A stretch of DNA of 61,442 nucleotides. Source: Holophagae bacterium (lineage in GTDB: Bacteria; Acidobacteriota; Holophagae; Acanthopleuribacterales; Acanthopleuribacteraceae). The stretch lies in contig JAUIFE010000038.1 of the NCBI GenBank assembly GCA_030429565.1, forward strand, positions 1-61,442. Direction: 5' to 3'. Shown in pieces: positions 7,789 to 17,003 of the stretch (position 1 is its first letter; each line of letters opens with the position of its first letter). The notes beneath the pieces were generated by a model, which worked only from the letters and a program-made list of their open reading frames with translations, was not told where the DNA came from and searched no databases. A program made the position numbers and the translations under genes.

Positions 7789-9042
7789 ATGGTTGAAGCC
7801 GGTCGTCCCATTTCCGATCCCCGTTTGTTGGCCGTTCGCTGTTTGGTAGCGGCGGCACGTCAGCGTTTGCTGGTGCCCGAGGCAATGGGCCGGTTTGCCT
7901 ATGAGATGGACAGCCGCGATCTGGCTTTTGCCCACGAAGTGGTCTACGGCACCTTCCGTTTCCTTCCCGGTCTCGAGCAGGTCCTGCGTCGTTTTTGTCC
8001 CAAACCCAAGTTCCCGCCGGAAGTGAACTGGTTGCTGCTGGCATCGCTTTACGAACTGGGATTTATGCGTTCCGCCGACTACGCGGTCATTGACCAAGCA
8101 AACCGCAATATTAAAAAGTTGGGTTATCCGCGTCTGAAAGGTTTGGTGAATGCGGTGTTGCGCAACGCGCAGCGCGCTGGGGACGATCTCTGGCGCGACC
8201 GCGATCAATCCAACTGGTTATTGCCCGCATGGTTGGAGAAATTATTGGTGGCCCAACAAGGACGCGAACGGGTAGAGGCGTGGCAAGCTCGTTGGTCGGC
8301 GCGCGGCTTACTCAGTTACTGGCACACCGGCGAGCAACCGCCCGATGAACAAGACGCCGCTTCTCCGCTGTTGCCTCATTGTCGGCGGCGCGAAGCAGCC
8401 GTGCCGGAGGCCTGGCTGAAAAGCGGTGTGTACATTCAAAATGAGTCGTCGCAATTGATTGCCCATGTTGCGGTACAGCTTGCGCCGCGCAAGGCCATTG
8501 ATCTCTGTGCGGCACCTGGCGGCAAAGCCTGTTATCTCGCCGCCTTTTCGCCGCAAACCGCGCTGACTGCTTGCGATATCGACGCGTATCGGCTCGGCTT
8601 GATTCGCCAAAACCAGCAACGGCTGGGTTTAGAGTTTCCTCTGCTTGAGGGGGATGCTGTTGCGCTTGAGGATGTTGACGGCGCCTTCGACCTCGTCATG
8701 CTTGACGCGCCTTGCAGTGGTATTGGTATTTTGGGACGGCACCCCGAGATTAAACGACACAAAGAGAAACCGGCCGACCGCACCCTGTTCGAGGTGCAGG
8801 CGTCGCTAATGAATGCCGCCTGGCGTTACCTCGCACCGGGCGGGTACTTGCTCTATTCCGTGTGTTCGCTGGATCGCAACGAAATTCCACCGCTGCCGGC
8901 CGATGCCATTGTGGCAAGCGAGAAGCTGCAGGCGTTGGTACCGAACGGGGCGCCGGTTCTGTGGCAAGATCAGGGTTTGCTGATTGAACCAGATGCGGCC
9001 TTCGATGGTTTTCGCGCCTTACTGTTGCAAAAACAAGGCTGA
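7789..9042 (+). CDS. rsmB: 16S rRNA (cytosine-5) methyltransferase RsmB-like (NusB + SAM domains)
   Basis: 417 residues from the ATG at 7789, preceded by GGAG at 7778-7781; the frame stays open upstream but the protein family starts here. An N-terminal NusB-like helical domain (residues about 1-140, with QANRNIKKLGYPRLKGLVNAVLR) is followed by the RsmB/NOP2 methyltransferase fold. That fold shows the SAM site DLCAAPGGKACYLA, the DAPCSG motif IV and SVCSLDRNE, carrying the two cysteines of the RNA m5C mechanism. The family's usual target is C967 of 16S rRNA. The C-terminus after SVCSLD is rather short compared with E. coli RsmB. Confidence 0.85.
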   Translation: MVEAGRPISDPRLLAVRCLVAAARQRLLVPEAMGRFAYEMDSRDLAFAHEVVYGTFRFLPGLEQVLRRFCPKPKFPPEVNWLLLASLYELGFMRSADYAVIDQANRNIKKLGYPRLKGLVNAVLRNAQRAGDDLWRDRDQSNWLLPAWLEKLLVAQQGRERVEAWQARWSARGLLSYWHTGEQPPDEQDAASPLLPHCRRREAAVPEAWLKSGVYIQNESSQLIAHVAVQLAPRKAIDLCAAPGGKACYLAAFSPQTALTACDIDAYRLGLIRQNQQRLGLEFPLLEGDAVALEDVDGAFDLVMLDAPCSGIGILGRHPEIKRHKEKPADRTLFEVQASLMNAAWRYLAPGGYLLYSVCSLDRNEIPPLPADAIVASEKLQALVPNGAPVLWQDQGLLIEPDAAFDGFRALLLQKQG

Positions 9043-9297
9043 GCGAGCCTTAGATCGGGTCGGCCTCGAGGATCTGGTTCCAGTGAGGGGCGACCTCCCA
9101 CCGTGCAGCATCCGCACTCTTGCCTTTGCCGTCGAGGATGCAGCGGTTCGGCGGACGCGTTGGTTTTGCGTGGACGACGGCGGTTTAGATAGGGGTGCCA
9201 AAAGCTTTGAGGCGTGCAGGCGATCTTGGCAAGCCCTGCCATTCCCTGCCGGCTCGTTGTCGTCGGTCGAGGTGGACCGGCGGGTCGCTGCTGGAAA

Positions 9298-10590
9298 CTA
9301 AAGCATCGTGTTGGTATTGCCCATGCGTTTGCGCAGCAAAAGCGGCACCAGTTCGCCCTTTTTGAAAAGTCGCGTATCGCCGAAGTCGGCCAGCCGTTTG
9401 CTTTCGAACAGGTAGCGAATACACGAAATGATGTATTCGAAATTCTCGAACTCGTTTTCTTTTTTCTTGGTTTTGTACATGGCTTCGATGGCATTGAGCT
9501 GCGAGATTAGGGCATCTTCAGTAGGGCTTTTTTTGGCAACTTTTTTGGGCCGTTTGGTCGGCTTTTCCTTGCGCAGGCCGGTTAAGGCGTAAAGTTCTTC
9601 CAAGTCGCGATCAATTTTCTTTTTGCTTTTGGGTGCCTCTGTTTCGCTGGGAATGTTGGCGTTCATCTTGGCATGGTGTTGCAAGATGTAGGGGACCGAA
9701 TCCATGTTGCACTGATGGTAGCGCTTCGACTCCATGATCCAACCGAGGTTGCTGATATTGAGGCGTGGTGAGATGTTGTCGGAAATATTTTCGACAAAAG
9801 GTTTGATGGCGGTATCAAAGGATGACTCAACGCTGTCAAAGCGGTTGAGGACGTAGTAAACGCGGAAAAACTCAACCATATCGCTGATCATCTGCACAAC
9901 CGGATGGTCGTTGGTTTCCTCGCGCATGCGCTCGATAAAGGCATCGAGATTGGCGATCTCGTGTTCGTACACGTCCTCGGCGATATCAATCATTTCGTTA
10001 ATGCGCTCGGGGCTGACGGCACCACGCGAGAAATAGTCGTATACCGGGGAACCGACGTGGAAAACCTCGCGAACCTTGCGGAACAGCGCGGCTTTGACAA
10101 TGTCGGAGGCGGCCAAGGTGGCGGCCGGGTGATTGGGCGTAAACACCAAAATGCCGGTATTGCTGTGGGGTAGGAAGTCGGTCACGAGCGGGTCCAGCCC
10201 CGCGCGTAGGTCGAGAATGACGAAGTCCGCTTTGAGCCCGTTTACCGCGTCGATCATTTTATTGCGGTCGTTTTGATCAAGGTTCGCAATCGAATTAATC
10301 ATATGAAGCGGCGAAGCGATAAACCCAAAATTGCTGAAGGCGCGCTCGGGGTCGAGGATCATTGGCAAGGAAGTAATACACTCGTCAAGATTGGCGCCCT
10401 TTTTATAAAAGTGGTAGAGATCGCGACGGATCGGGGCGCCGATCACGTTGCGGATCGAGGAGGTGCCGGTGTCGAGATCAACCAAAATGGTTTTGCCAAA
10501 CTTGGAGAGGCAGAGCGCAAGGTTAATGGCAAACGAGGTTTTACCGACGCCGCCTTTCCCTGAGGAGATGGGAATAATTCTTTTGGTCAT
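9298..10590 (-). CDS. MinD/ParA-family ATPase with C-terminal extension
   Basis: 430 residues. The deviant Walker A is SGKGGVGKTS (residues 9-18), followed by LVDLDTGTSS (switch I) and ADFVILDLRAGLD (Walker B). The first 280 residues match the MinD/FlhG/ParA fold. A Lys-rich linker (SKKKIDRDLEEL, EKPTKRPKKVAKKS) leads to a helical tail of about 80 residues. No ParB, MinC, MinE or flagellar partner is adjacent. Proteins of this type position cell-envelope or motility machines, but no target can be read from the context. Transcription converges with rsmB across a 255-bp spacer in which I see no gene. Confidence 0.8.
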   Translation of the reverse strand: MTKRIIPISSGKGGVGKTSFAINLALCLSKFGKTILVDLDTGTSSIRNVIGAPIRRDLYHFYKKGANLDECITSLPMILDPERAFSNFGFIASPLHMINSIANLDQNDRNKMIDAVNGLKADFVILDLRAGLDPLVTDFLPHSNTGILVFTPNHPAATLAASDIVKAALFRKVREVFHVGSPVYDYFSRGAVSPERINEMIDIAEDVYEHEIANLDAFIERMREETNDHPVVQMISDMVEFFRVYYVLNRFDSVESSFDTAIKPFVENISDNISPRLNISNLGWIMESKRYHQCNMDSVPYILQHHAKMNANIPSETEAPKSKKKIDRDLEELYALTGLRKEKPTKRPKKVAKKSPTEDALISQLNAIEAMYKTKKKENEFENFEYIISCIRYLFESKRLADFGDTRLFKKGELVPLLLRKRMGNTNTML

Positions 10591-11263
10591 GGTCGGGTGA
10601 TCCTTTAGGGATATCCGTCAATCAAAACTAACTGAAATGACAAGCCGTCAAAAATGAAGGGAACCCGCCCGCGCCGTTTTCGGCAAAGCTTTGCGTGGTG
10701 CCGAATGGAATCGGCGGACGGTGTACAAATGCCAGGGATGAAAGGGTGCGGTTTCTCGGTCAAGGAAACGGAATGCGCCGCAATACGGCGATTCTCAGGC
10801 TCTGGATGAAGAGAAATGCGGGGGGAACCTAAAAAGCGCGGATCCTGTGGGTGATTTTGGCCAAAGGTCTGGGGTGAAACGGTTTGAAAAATGCAGAGAC
10901 ACCCTTTGATGGTGTGTTGAACAATTTTACAAGCTCTTACGGCCCTGATCCTTGGGCAAAATCGCCGCGAAGCAGCGCGCTGTGTAGGTAAAAAAACGCT
11001 CGGAAAGACCCTCATCATAGGCGCTTTTTGGGGATGCTGTCAATGGAGCTGCCTTTGATTCGGCACGCCGTCGCCGCTTAATTCGCGGCCGATACGTTTT
11101 CCTACTTGGCGTGACCCTGCCTTACCTCTTATGCTTACCTTTAAAACACCGGTTCTATGGGGCGTCACCCAATAATAAGTTGATTTCCAATGGTTTGTTA
11201 AGGGTGTGCCTGTTGTGGTCGGCCGGCGTCACCGCGTTTGACGGGTGCCGACAAGGGGGAAAG
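10591..11263. other. Intergenic region, no supported gene
   Basis: 673 bp between the divergent MinD/ParA gene and the receiver-PAS gene. A minus-strand frame at 10605-11018 codes for a Pro/His/Arg-rich sequence with no family resemblance and I reject it. Promoters for both flanking genes must lie here, but none is clear. Confidence 0.45.
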
Positions 11264-12214
11264 ATGAGTGGGAAAGCGAACCTTCTGTTGGTGGAAGACG
11301 AATTATTTACCCGCAAAATGATGGTGCTCCACTTGGAAAAAGCCGGTTATGCCGTGCGTGCGGTTGGCAACGGTGTTGAGGCGCTGGCGGCACTTGAAGA
11401 GCAAGGTTTCGCCTTGGTTCTCTGCGATGTGTTTATGCCCGAGATGGACGGCCCCACCCTGCTGGAAAACCTGCGACGTACTTGGAGCGCCCAGGAATTA
11501 CCCGTGTTCATGCTGACCTCGATTGACGATTATGAGAAACTCGTCGCTTTTTATGAACTGGGTGCCAACGATTGCATCGTGAAACACAAAGACCCCACCG
11601 TGTTGCTGCTCAAGGTGAAGCAATACTTAGAGTTAACGCGCTTGCGTGAGTATGCCCAAAAAGCGCCGACCGCCAATGAGCCCGAGTTCCGCGAGCCCAA
11701 CGACGGTTTGTGGAAGTGGAATTTGGTCGACGGCACGATTTCCTACTCGGCCCGCTGGAAACACATTTTGGGCTATGCCGTCGACGAACTTGACGATCAT
11801 CTCGATTCGTGGTTCTCGCGCATCCACCCCGCCGATTTTGAACGGGTTTCCCAGGCGATTCGCGCCCATCAATGCCGCCAAAGCGCCCATTACGAAGCCG
11901 ATTACCGCGTCCGCCTGAAAAGTGGCCAGTACCACTGGGTTCACGATTTCGGCATTGCCGCTTTTGATCGAAAGGAAGGACGGGCGACCAGTATGGTCGG
12001 TGCCTTGAGTTGGATATTGCCGCGCAAAGAATGGGAACGCGAGCGCCAGGTCATTACCAATGAGGTGCGCGCCATTCGCGGGTTGGTTCACGAAATTACG
12101 CCCCACGCCCATTTAGATCCCGATCTCGCCAAAGCCGTGGAAGCGCTGACCGAGCATTTCGATTTGCTCACCAGTAAAATGGAGAGCTTGATGTCGGATC
12201 ACGAAGAAGACTGA
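11264..12214 (+). CDS. Response-regulator receiver + PAS protein
   Basis: 316 residues from the ATG at 11264, with AGGGGGAAAG just before it; the open frame upstream is not part of the receiver fold. The receiver domain (1-125) has E11/D12, phospho-acceptor D55 (LVLCDVFMPEMDG), T84 and Lys in CIVKHKDP, so it should be phosphorylatable, though the usual KP is not intact. A PAS_3-type domain follows (about 150-265; YSARWKHILGY, RSG-like LKSGQYHWVHD), then a short helical tail. There is no kinase, HTH, GGDEF or other output domain, so it probably signals by protein contact. No kinase is adjacent. Confidence 0.8.
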   Translation: MSGKANLLLVEDELFTRKMMVLHLEKAGYAVRAVGNGVEALAALEEQGFALVLCDVFMPEMDGPTLLENLRRTWSAQELPVFMLTSIDDYEKLVAFYELGANDCIVKHKDPTVLLLKVKQYLELTRLREYAQKAPTANEPEFREPNDGLWKWNLVDGTISYSARWKHILGYAVDELDDHLDSWFSRIHPADFERVSQAIRAHQCRQSAHYEADYRVRLKSGQYHWVHDFGIAAFDRKEGRATSMVGALSWILPRKEWERERQVITNEVRAIRGLVHEITPHAHLDPDLAKAVEALTEHFDLLTSKMESLMSDHEED

Positions 12215-12352
12215 GCAGCCGTTAAGTCGATCACATTTTTGTGAATGGTGTTTGGGTTTGCCGCTGCTTCAACAACCGGGTTAGATTAGACTTGGCTGAT
12301 GGGTTTCGCGACGGATACCCGCGGCGAGCCGCCGTGCGGGCGAGGAGAATCG

Positions 12353-12553
12353 ATGCTTCAAATGAAAAATGCCTGTGAGAGCTGCAATACCGCGCTGTTA
12401 CTGAAAAGTCCCTGTTTTATTTGCAGTTACGAGTGCACGTTTTGCCCTGAGTGCAGCAAGCGGTTTAAGCACGTGTGCCCCAATTGTCGCGGTGAGCTGG
12501 TTGCGCGGCCCAAGCGTAATCCGGCTCCGACCACCACCACCTCGCTCCAGTAA
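12353..12553 (+). CDS. DUF1272 zinc-binding small protein
   Basis: 66 residues; GAGGAG precedes the ATG at 12353 by 5 bases. Cysteine pairs CESC, CFIC, CTFCPEC and CPNC arranged around ECTFCPECSKRFKHVCPNCRGEL match the DUF1272 family, which binds zinc through a treble-clef-like cluster. The function of the family is unknown. A short Thr-rich tail follows. It converges with the reductase gene (5-bp gap). Confidence 0.85.
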   Translation: MLQMKNACESCNTALLLKSPCFICSYECTFCPECSKRFKHVCPNCRGELVARPKRNPAPTTTTSLQ

Positions 12554-12558
12554 GTGTG

Positions 12559-13317
12559 TTACCACCACTTTTCATAGTGAAGGTCGCGCAAACCCAAGGC
12601 CGGCAACGCCGTCGCCAGGGCGTCGATCATCGCGGGCGGCCCACACATGTAGGCGCTTAGTGCATGGGGCGCGGTCGCTGCCGCATCAATGAAATCGCTC
12701 GCCGTTGGTCTGCGGAAATGGAAGTGGATGCGATCCGACACCTTGTTTCCAAGCGCCGGTGGTAGCGCTGTCGCTTGGGGCGCCGTCCAGTAAAACGCCG
12801 CGCGCCCGTTGTCAACGGTTCGCAATGTCGCCAGGATTTCATCGCGGAACAACATCGTTTGTGGGTGTTTGCTGCAGTAGCAAAAGGTGACCGCGCGCCG
12901 CGGGGTCTGCTGCGCCAGCGTTTGCAGCATCGACCACAGCGGATTGACGCCGATGCCGCCTGCAATCAGCAAAAGCGGATTGGCGCTGTTTTCGTCCAAA
13001 ACACAGGTGCCGCCGACCCGCAATGCGACGCGGTCACCCACGGCGAGTTGGTCGTGAATCGCACCGGCGACCTGGCCGCGACCTTTTCGCACGGCCAGAT
13101 CGAGCGTTCCTTCTCGTTCCATCTGTCCCGGTGTCGAGGTCATCGAGAATCCGCCGACCGCATCTTGTCCGGGGATGACGAAGTCGACCCATTGGCCCGC
13201 TGCGAACGGCAGCGCTGTGGCCGGACGACAACGCAAGCCGACCACGTCCGGGCTCAGCGCCTGCTTGGCTACGATGACCGCGCTTTGGAATCCCGCGGGT
13301 GGGAAGGGGGGCGCCAT
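12559..13317 (-). CDS. Ferredoxin-reductase-type FAD/NAD(P)-binding oxidoreductase (OXNAD1-like)
   Basis: 252 residues. The N-terminal FAD-binding barrel has FAAGQWVDFVIPG and GGFSMTSTP (FAD-binding RxYS-like motif with Phe-Ser). The NAD(P) domain has LLLIAGGIGVNPLWSM, YCSKHPQTMLFRDE and YMCGPPAMIDA. The C-terminus HYEKWW is typical of OXNAD1-type reductases. No iron-sulfur or globin domain is fused, so the electron acceptor is unknown. It is followed, 9 bp upstream in coordinate order, by the beta-propeller gene on the same strand, so the two may be co-transcribed. Confidence 0.8.
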   Translation of the reverse strand: MAPPFPPAGFQSAVIVAKQALSPDVVGLRCRPATALPFAAGQWVDFVIPGQDAVGGFSMTSTPGQMEREGTLDLAVRKGRGQVAGAIHDQLAVGDRVALRVGGTCVLDENSANPLLLIAGGIGVNPLWSMLQTLAQQTPRRAVTFCYCSKHPQTMLFRDEILATLRTVDNGRAAFYWTAPQATALPPALGNKVSDRIHFHFRRPTASDFIDAAATAPHALSAYMCGPPAMIDALATALPALGLRDLHYEKWW

Positions 13318-13326
13318 GGTGTCGAC

Positions 13327-14625
13327 CTACTTGAGTGCTTTGGCGAGGTCGATGTTTAGGTAGGTGATCGGTTTGAGCTGGTCAGTGATCGGCTTAAACG
13401 TTTTGTCGTATTTGCCCCACTGACTATTGGCCAGAAACGTGTAAGTTTCGCCGACCAAGGTGCCTAGGGTCGGTTCGTCAAAGGCGCCATGGTTGGCGAC
13501 CAGCACTTTTTGGCCTGTCACTTGACGTCCGTCTTTGCTGAGTTCAAAGGCGATGACGCGGTGGGGTTTGATCCCGTTTTGGATCATAATCAAGTGGTTT
13601 TTGTAGCGCACCAGCCCGTCGCCGCCGGCGGTCAGGCATTGCGCGGGCGCCTGGATTGGCGCGATGGTTTTTTGCTTAATGTCGACCAACATCAAGCCAA
13701 ATGAGTAGTCGGCCACGTACAGCAGTGATTCGTCGGCGGAAAGGGCCAGGCCTTGTGGTGAACGCAAAAGAGGTGAAGCAAGCCAAGGCTGTGGGTTGTC
13801 GCCACCCAGGGATCCCGCTTTTTGGTGGTAGAGAACACCGGCCGTACTGTCGCTGAGGTAGAGGTCGCCTTTGCCGGTGAGCACCAGGTCGCCGATATTA
13901 GACGGGGCGTCGGCGCTTCCAAAGAACTGAATACCCATAGGTTTGCCGTCTTTGAGGCGGTATTGAGCTAGCGCCGATCGGCCTTTGAGTTCGCCGCAGC
14001 CGTCGCGCGTTTGGTCCAGGCAGGTGGTCGTCGCCCACAGGTGTTCGCCGTCGGGGGCGATGGCCAAACCCAAAACACTGAGGGGGGCGACACCGGGCTT
14101 GGCCGGATCAAAGGTCACCCAATCCTGGGTTTTACCATTGTGATCGCGGCTGACGATTTTGCGTTGATGGATGCTGCTGATCAAGAAGCGTTTGCGTTTG
14201 GCGTCGTAAACCAAGCCTTCAGGGAAAAGGTCGGGTTGGTCGATGGTGAACGCCGGATGGCTGTGATCGACGGGGCGGCTGTTGGCGGCAAACTGTTCGG
14301 CGATGCCGGCAAAACGTGGATGCTCGAGCAGGGTTTTAAAGGCCGGGTCTTTGGCTGGGTCCATGGCATAGCCCATGGCGGCAATCTGGGTGAGCTGATC
14401 GACGGCTTCGTCGGCTTTTTGGTTCATTGCCAGGGCGACGGTCAGGTAATAACGGCCGAGAAAATTCTGGGGGAACGCTTGGTGACAGCGCTGTGCTTCG
14501 CTTAAAAGCGCGGGGTGGTCGCCCGCCTTAAAAGCTTCACGCACGGCTTGCCGGGCCGCCATGTGTTGGGCGACATCGACGTCGGTTCCGACAAAAGCAA
14601 CAAACAGCCAAATGAAAAGTGACAC
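13327..14625 (-). CDS. SMP-30/NHL-like beta-propeller protein with TPR-like N-terminus
   Basis: 432 residues. The hydrophobic N-terminus MSLFIWLFVAFVG probably exports it. Residues 20-120 form TPR-like helices (AVREAFKAGDHPALLSEAQ; LTVALAMNQKADEAVDQL). From about 130 on, repeated six-bladed-propeller-like strands are seen: PEGLVYDAKRKRFLISS, LGLAIAPDGEHLWATT, IGDLVLTGKGDLYLSDS and PQGLALSADESLLYVAD. This is the SMP-30/gluconolactonase or NHL superfamily, but catalytic metal ligands cannot be confirmed by eye. Probably a periplasmic or surface protein of unknown ligand. Confidence 0.7.
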   Translation of the reverse strand: MSLFIWLFVAFVGTDVDVAQHMAARQAVREAFKAGDHPALLSEAQRCHQAFPQNFLGRYYLTVALAMNQKADEAVDQLTQIAAMGYAMDPAKDPAFKTLLEHPRFAGIAEQFAANSRPVDHSHPAFTIDQPDLFPEGLVYDAKRKRFLISSIHQRKIVSRDHNGKTQDWVTFDPAKPGVAPLSVLGLAIAPDGEHLWATTTCLDQTRDGCGELKGRSALAQYRLKDGKPMGIQFFGSADAPSNIGDLVLTGKGDLYLSDSTAGVLYHQKAGSLGGDNPQPWLASPLLRSPQGLALSADESLLYVADYSFGLMLVDIKQKTIAPIQAPAQCLTAGGDGLVRYKNHLIMIQNGIKPHRVIAFELSKDGRQVTGQKVLVANHGAFDEPTLGTLVGETYTFLANSQWGKYDKTFKPITDQLKPITYLNIDLAKALK

Positions 14626-14682
14626 GAGGGCTCCTTTTAGGGGTGGCGTGAAAGACCGCCCTCGTGTGACGAGACGGCGGCG

Positions 14683-15723
14683 TTACAGGCCCAGTCGTTT
14701 TTTGAGGAAATTGGTACGGCGGTCGGCTTTGACATTATCGTCTTTTTCGGCCAGGTAGACTTCCGCCAATTCTTTGGCTTCGTCTCGTTTTTCAGTGACC
14801 GCCCAGGCCGCCGCCAAAAACAATAACGACGGATCCTTGGTTTTTTCTGCCAGCGATTTGCATTCATCATAGCGCTCGGACTTTTTACGTTCCATCGCAT
14901 TTAACAAATCGAGGTACTGAGGCTCCAGGCGCAGCGGGTGTTCTTCCTTGAGCAACGCCAGGTAACCGTCGCGATTGTTTTTATAAAGTCGCACGATGTT
15001 TTTGGTGGCCGAGTCGGCGTCGATGGAACACAGCCAATCGAGGTACGAGGTTTCTTTGCGGGCCACCTCGGACAGCGCCCAACCACGGTATTTGCCGCGT
15101 GTTAGGGTCGGTTCACTTTGGTTACCGGTCCATGCCAGCCATCCGCTGCCGCCGACCGGCAGACGTTCCGGCTCAGCGAGCATGGTCAATTCGTCGAGGC
15201 CAACCGGCAGGTCGGCGTGTTTTTCAAACATGCCGAGGAAACCTTTGCGGGTGCAGACGCAATCGTAAACGGCGTCGTGCGCTTCCTCTTTGTCCATGGG
15301 TTCGCCCGTGTAGTGCTCGAAGAACCAGGCCAAAGTGCGTGGGTTCATCTTTTGGTTGAGCTCGAAAAGGTCGAGAATCGGCAACGGTGGGAAGGGGCGA
15401 TCGGTGGCGGCCACCTCGCGACGGAGAACCGGCACATCAAACTTGCGGATGTTAAAGCCGGAAAGGACGCTGTCTTCAATGAAAGCCAGAACGTCGTCGA
15501 CGATATCGGCAAAATGAGGGGCGTCAACCACATCGGCATCGGTGATGCGGTGGATCTCGGTGGACTCGGGAGGAATCGGCATGCCGGGGTTAACCAGGCT
15601 CTGGTAAATCTTCTCGCCGCGAATCATGGCGATTTGCACAATCTTGCAATCTGCTTCTAAGCCGGTTGTTTCCAAATCAAATACAACGAGTTTTTCGAGG
15701 TCGATTTCAGCTACTTTTGACAT
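14683..15723 (-). CDS. DnaQ-like 3'-5' exonuclease (DEDDh)
   Basis: 346 residues from the ATG at 15723, preceded by AGGAAA. An open extension upstream is Pro/Arg-rich and unlike the family. Exonuclease motifs: FDLETTGL (ExoI), SGFNIRKFDVPVLRRE (ExoII) and EEAHDAVYDC (ExoIII, DEDDh type). Residues 165-346 include GKYRGWALSEVARKETSYLDWL, a small DUF3820-like segment that often follows such exonucleases, and a helical tail. It lies 240 bp downstream of recR on the same strand, so it may take part in repair or proofreading, but it is not a clear epsilon subunit. Confidence 0.8.
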   Translation of the reverse strand: MSKVAEIDLEKLVVFDLETTGLEADCKIVQIAMIRGEKIYQSLVNPGMPIPPESTEIHRITDADVVDAPHFADIVDDVLAFIEDSVLSGFNIRKFDVPVLRREVAATDRPFPPLPILDLFELNQKMNPRTLAWFFEHYTGEPMDKEEAHDAVYDCVCTRKGFLGMFEKHADLPVGLDELTMLAEPERLPVGGSGWLAWTGNQSEPTLTRGKYRGWALSEVARKETSYLDWLCSIDADSATKNIVRLYKNNRDGYLALLKEEHPLRLEPQYLDLLNAMERKKSERYDECKSLAEKTKDPSLLFLAAAWAVTEKRDEAKELAEVYLAEKDDNVKADRRTNFLKKRLGL

Positions 15724-15962
15724 GTGTTTCCTATCCAAATCATTAATCACGGATGATTCCGTGCGCCGGTGTGTGGGTGCCGCGTCAACAGGCGGCTGCG
15801 CCGGTTGCGGACGCCGCGGCTGCCGGGCCGAGGTCGGTTTCGGTTCGGGGAAACCGGATGCTGCGACGGGTGAGCCGGTGGCGCGGCGAAAGTCCAAGCA
15901 TAGCAGGAAAACGGGCTAAAGCTCGATTTTCTCGTGAAAATCCTCGGCATCGTGACCTTGGC

Positions 15963-16574
15963 TCAGGTGAGGCGGCGGCGGTTTTCAAAGGCTTTGGCCA
16001 TGGTGACTTCGTCGCAGTAGTCGAGCGAGGCACCGATGGGAATACCGACCCCAATGCGGGTGACCTGGAGCTGATCGGCCTGCGGCAGGCCGGCCAGCAC
16101 ATCGGCGAGGTACATGGCGGTCGCTTCCCCTTCGACGGTGGGGTTGGTCGCCAGAATGACTTCCTGAACCTCGTTTTGGCTGATGCGCTGAATCAACTCG
16201 GCGATGCGCAAATCGTCGGGGCCAATGCCGTTAACCGGGGAGAGCACCCCTTGTAAGACGTGGTAATAACCGCGAAAGCCACCACTTCGTTCGATGTTGG
16301 CAAGGTTGGCCGCGTCTTCAACCACGCAGACCACCTGGTGTTCGCGATCAGGTCGGCGACAGACCGCGCACTGTTCATCGGTGCTGATGTTGTAGCAGGT
16401 ACGACACCACTGCAAGCTCTCTTTGAGTTCGCGCAGGGCGGCGGCCAATTGGAAGGCGTAATCGTGTTCGCGGGCCAAAATATAGTACGCCAGCCGTTGC
16501 GCCGTTTTGCCGCCGATGCCCGGCATCTCACCCAACAGCCGAACCACTGCTTCCAATGCATTTGCCTGGGTCAT
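15963..16574 (-). CDS. recR: Recombination mediator RecR
   Basis: 203 residues, the normal length. The helix-hairpin-helix is LLGEMPGIGGKTAQRLAYY. The Cys4 zinc finger is WCRTCYNIS...CAVCRRPDR. The Toprim domain has VVCVVEDAANLANIE and EVILATNPTVEGEATAMYLADVL. RecR loads RecA at gaps together with RecO/RecF. It sits directly downstream of ybaB and dnaX, the classic dnaX-ybaB-recR order; the gap to ybaB is 18 bp. Confidence 0.97.
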   Translation of the reverse strand: MTQANALEAVVRLLGEMPGIGGKTAQRLAYYILAREHDYAFQLAAALRELKESLQWCRTCYNISTDEQCAVCRRPDREHQVVCVVEDAANLANIERSGGFRGYYHVLQGVLSPVNGIGPDDLRIAELIQRISQNEVQEVILATNPTVEGEATAMYLADVLAGLPQADQLQVTRIGVGIPIGASLDYCDEVTMAKAFENRRRLT

Positions 16575-16592
16575 GGCTTCCTCGTGGCTGGG

Positions 16593-16913
16593 TTATTTGC
16601 GGAACAGGTTGGCGATTTGGCTTAGATCGATGTTGCCGAGCATGTCGCCCATTTGACCCTTCAGTTGTTGCTCCGCTTGAGCGTAAGCGTCGCCAAGGGC
16701 CACCAGCATCAAATCGGCCAAGTATTCTTTGTCATCCGGTGCGTTGGGGCCAAACTCGATTTTGGTGACTTCTTTGTTGCCGTTAATCGTGACCTTGACG
16801 GCATCGCCGGCGGCATGGCCTTCAATCGCCATTTTGCCCAAGCGATCTTTGAGTTCCTGTTGCGCCTTTTGGGCTTGACCCATCATTTGTTGAATTTGGT
16901 TCATGTCAAACAT
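16593..16913 (-). CDS. ybaB: YbaB/EbfC nucleoid-associated protein
   Basis: 106 residues from the ATG at 16913; AAGGGAG lies upstream. The family opening MFDMNQIQQMMGQAQKAQQEL and the beta segment GDAVKVTINGNKEVTKIEFGP are both present, with AYAQAEQQLKGQMGDM at the end. YbaB forms dimers that bind DNA. Its position between dnaX and recR is conserved in many phyla. The frame is open 23 codons further upstream, but that part is not family-like. Confidence 0.95.
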   Translation of the reverse strand: MFDMNQIQQMMGQAQKAQQELKDRLGKMAIEGHAAGDAVKVTINGNKEVTKIEFGPNAPDDKEYLADLMLVALGDAYAQAEQQLKGQMGDMLGNIDLSQIANLFRK

Positions 16914-17003
16914 TGACTCGCTCCCTTTTCTTTGCTGCTGCACGCCATGGTGCGGTGATGTTGCGGGCGACATTTCTGTCACAAACGGGCCGGATCGGCA
17001 CCT

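Noticed and set aside
10605..11018. Minus-strand open frame of 137 codons upstream of the MinD/ParA gene
   Set aside because: Composition is rich in Pro, His, Arg and Ser, with no domain, no good ribosome site and no coding-like pattern.
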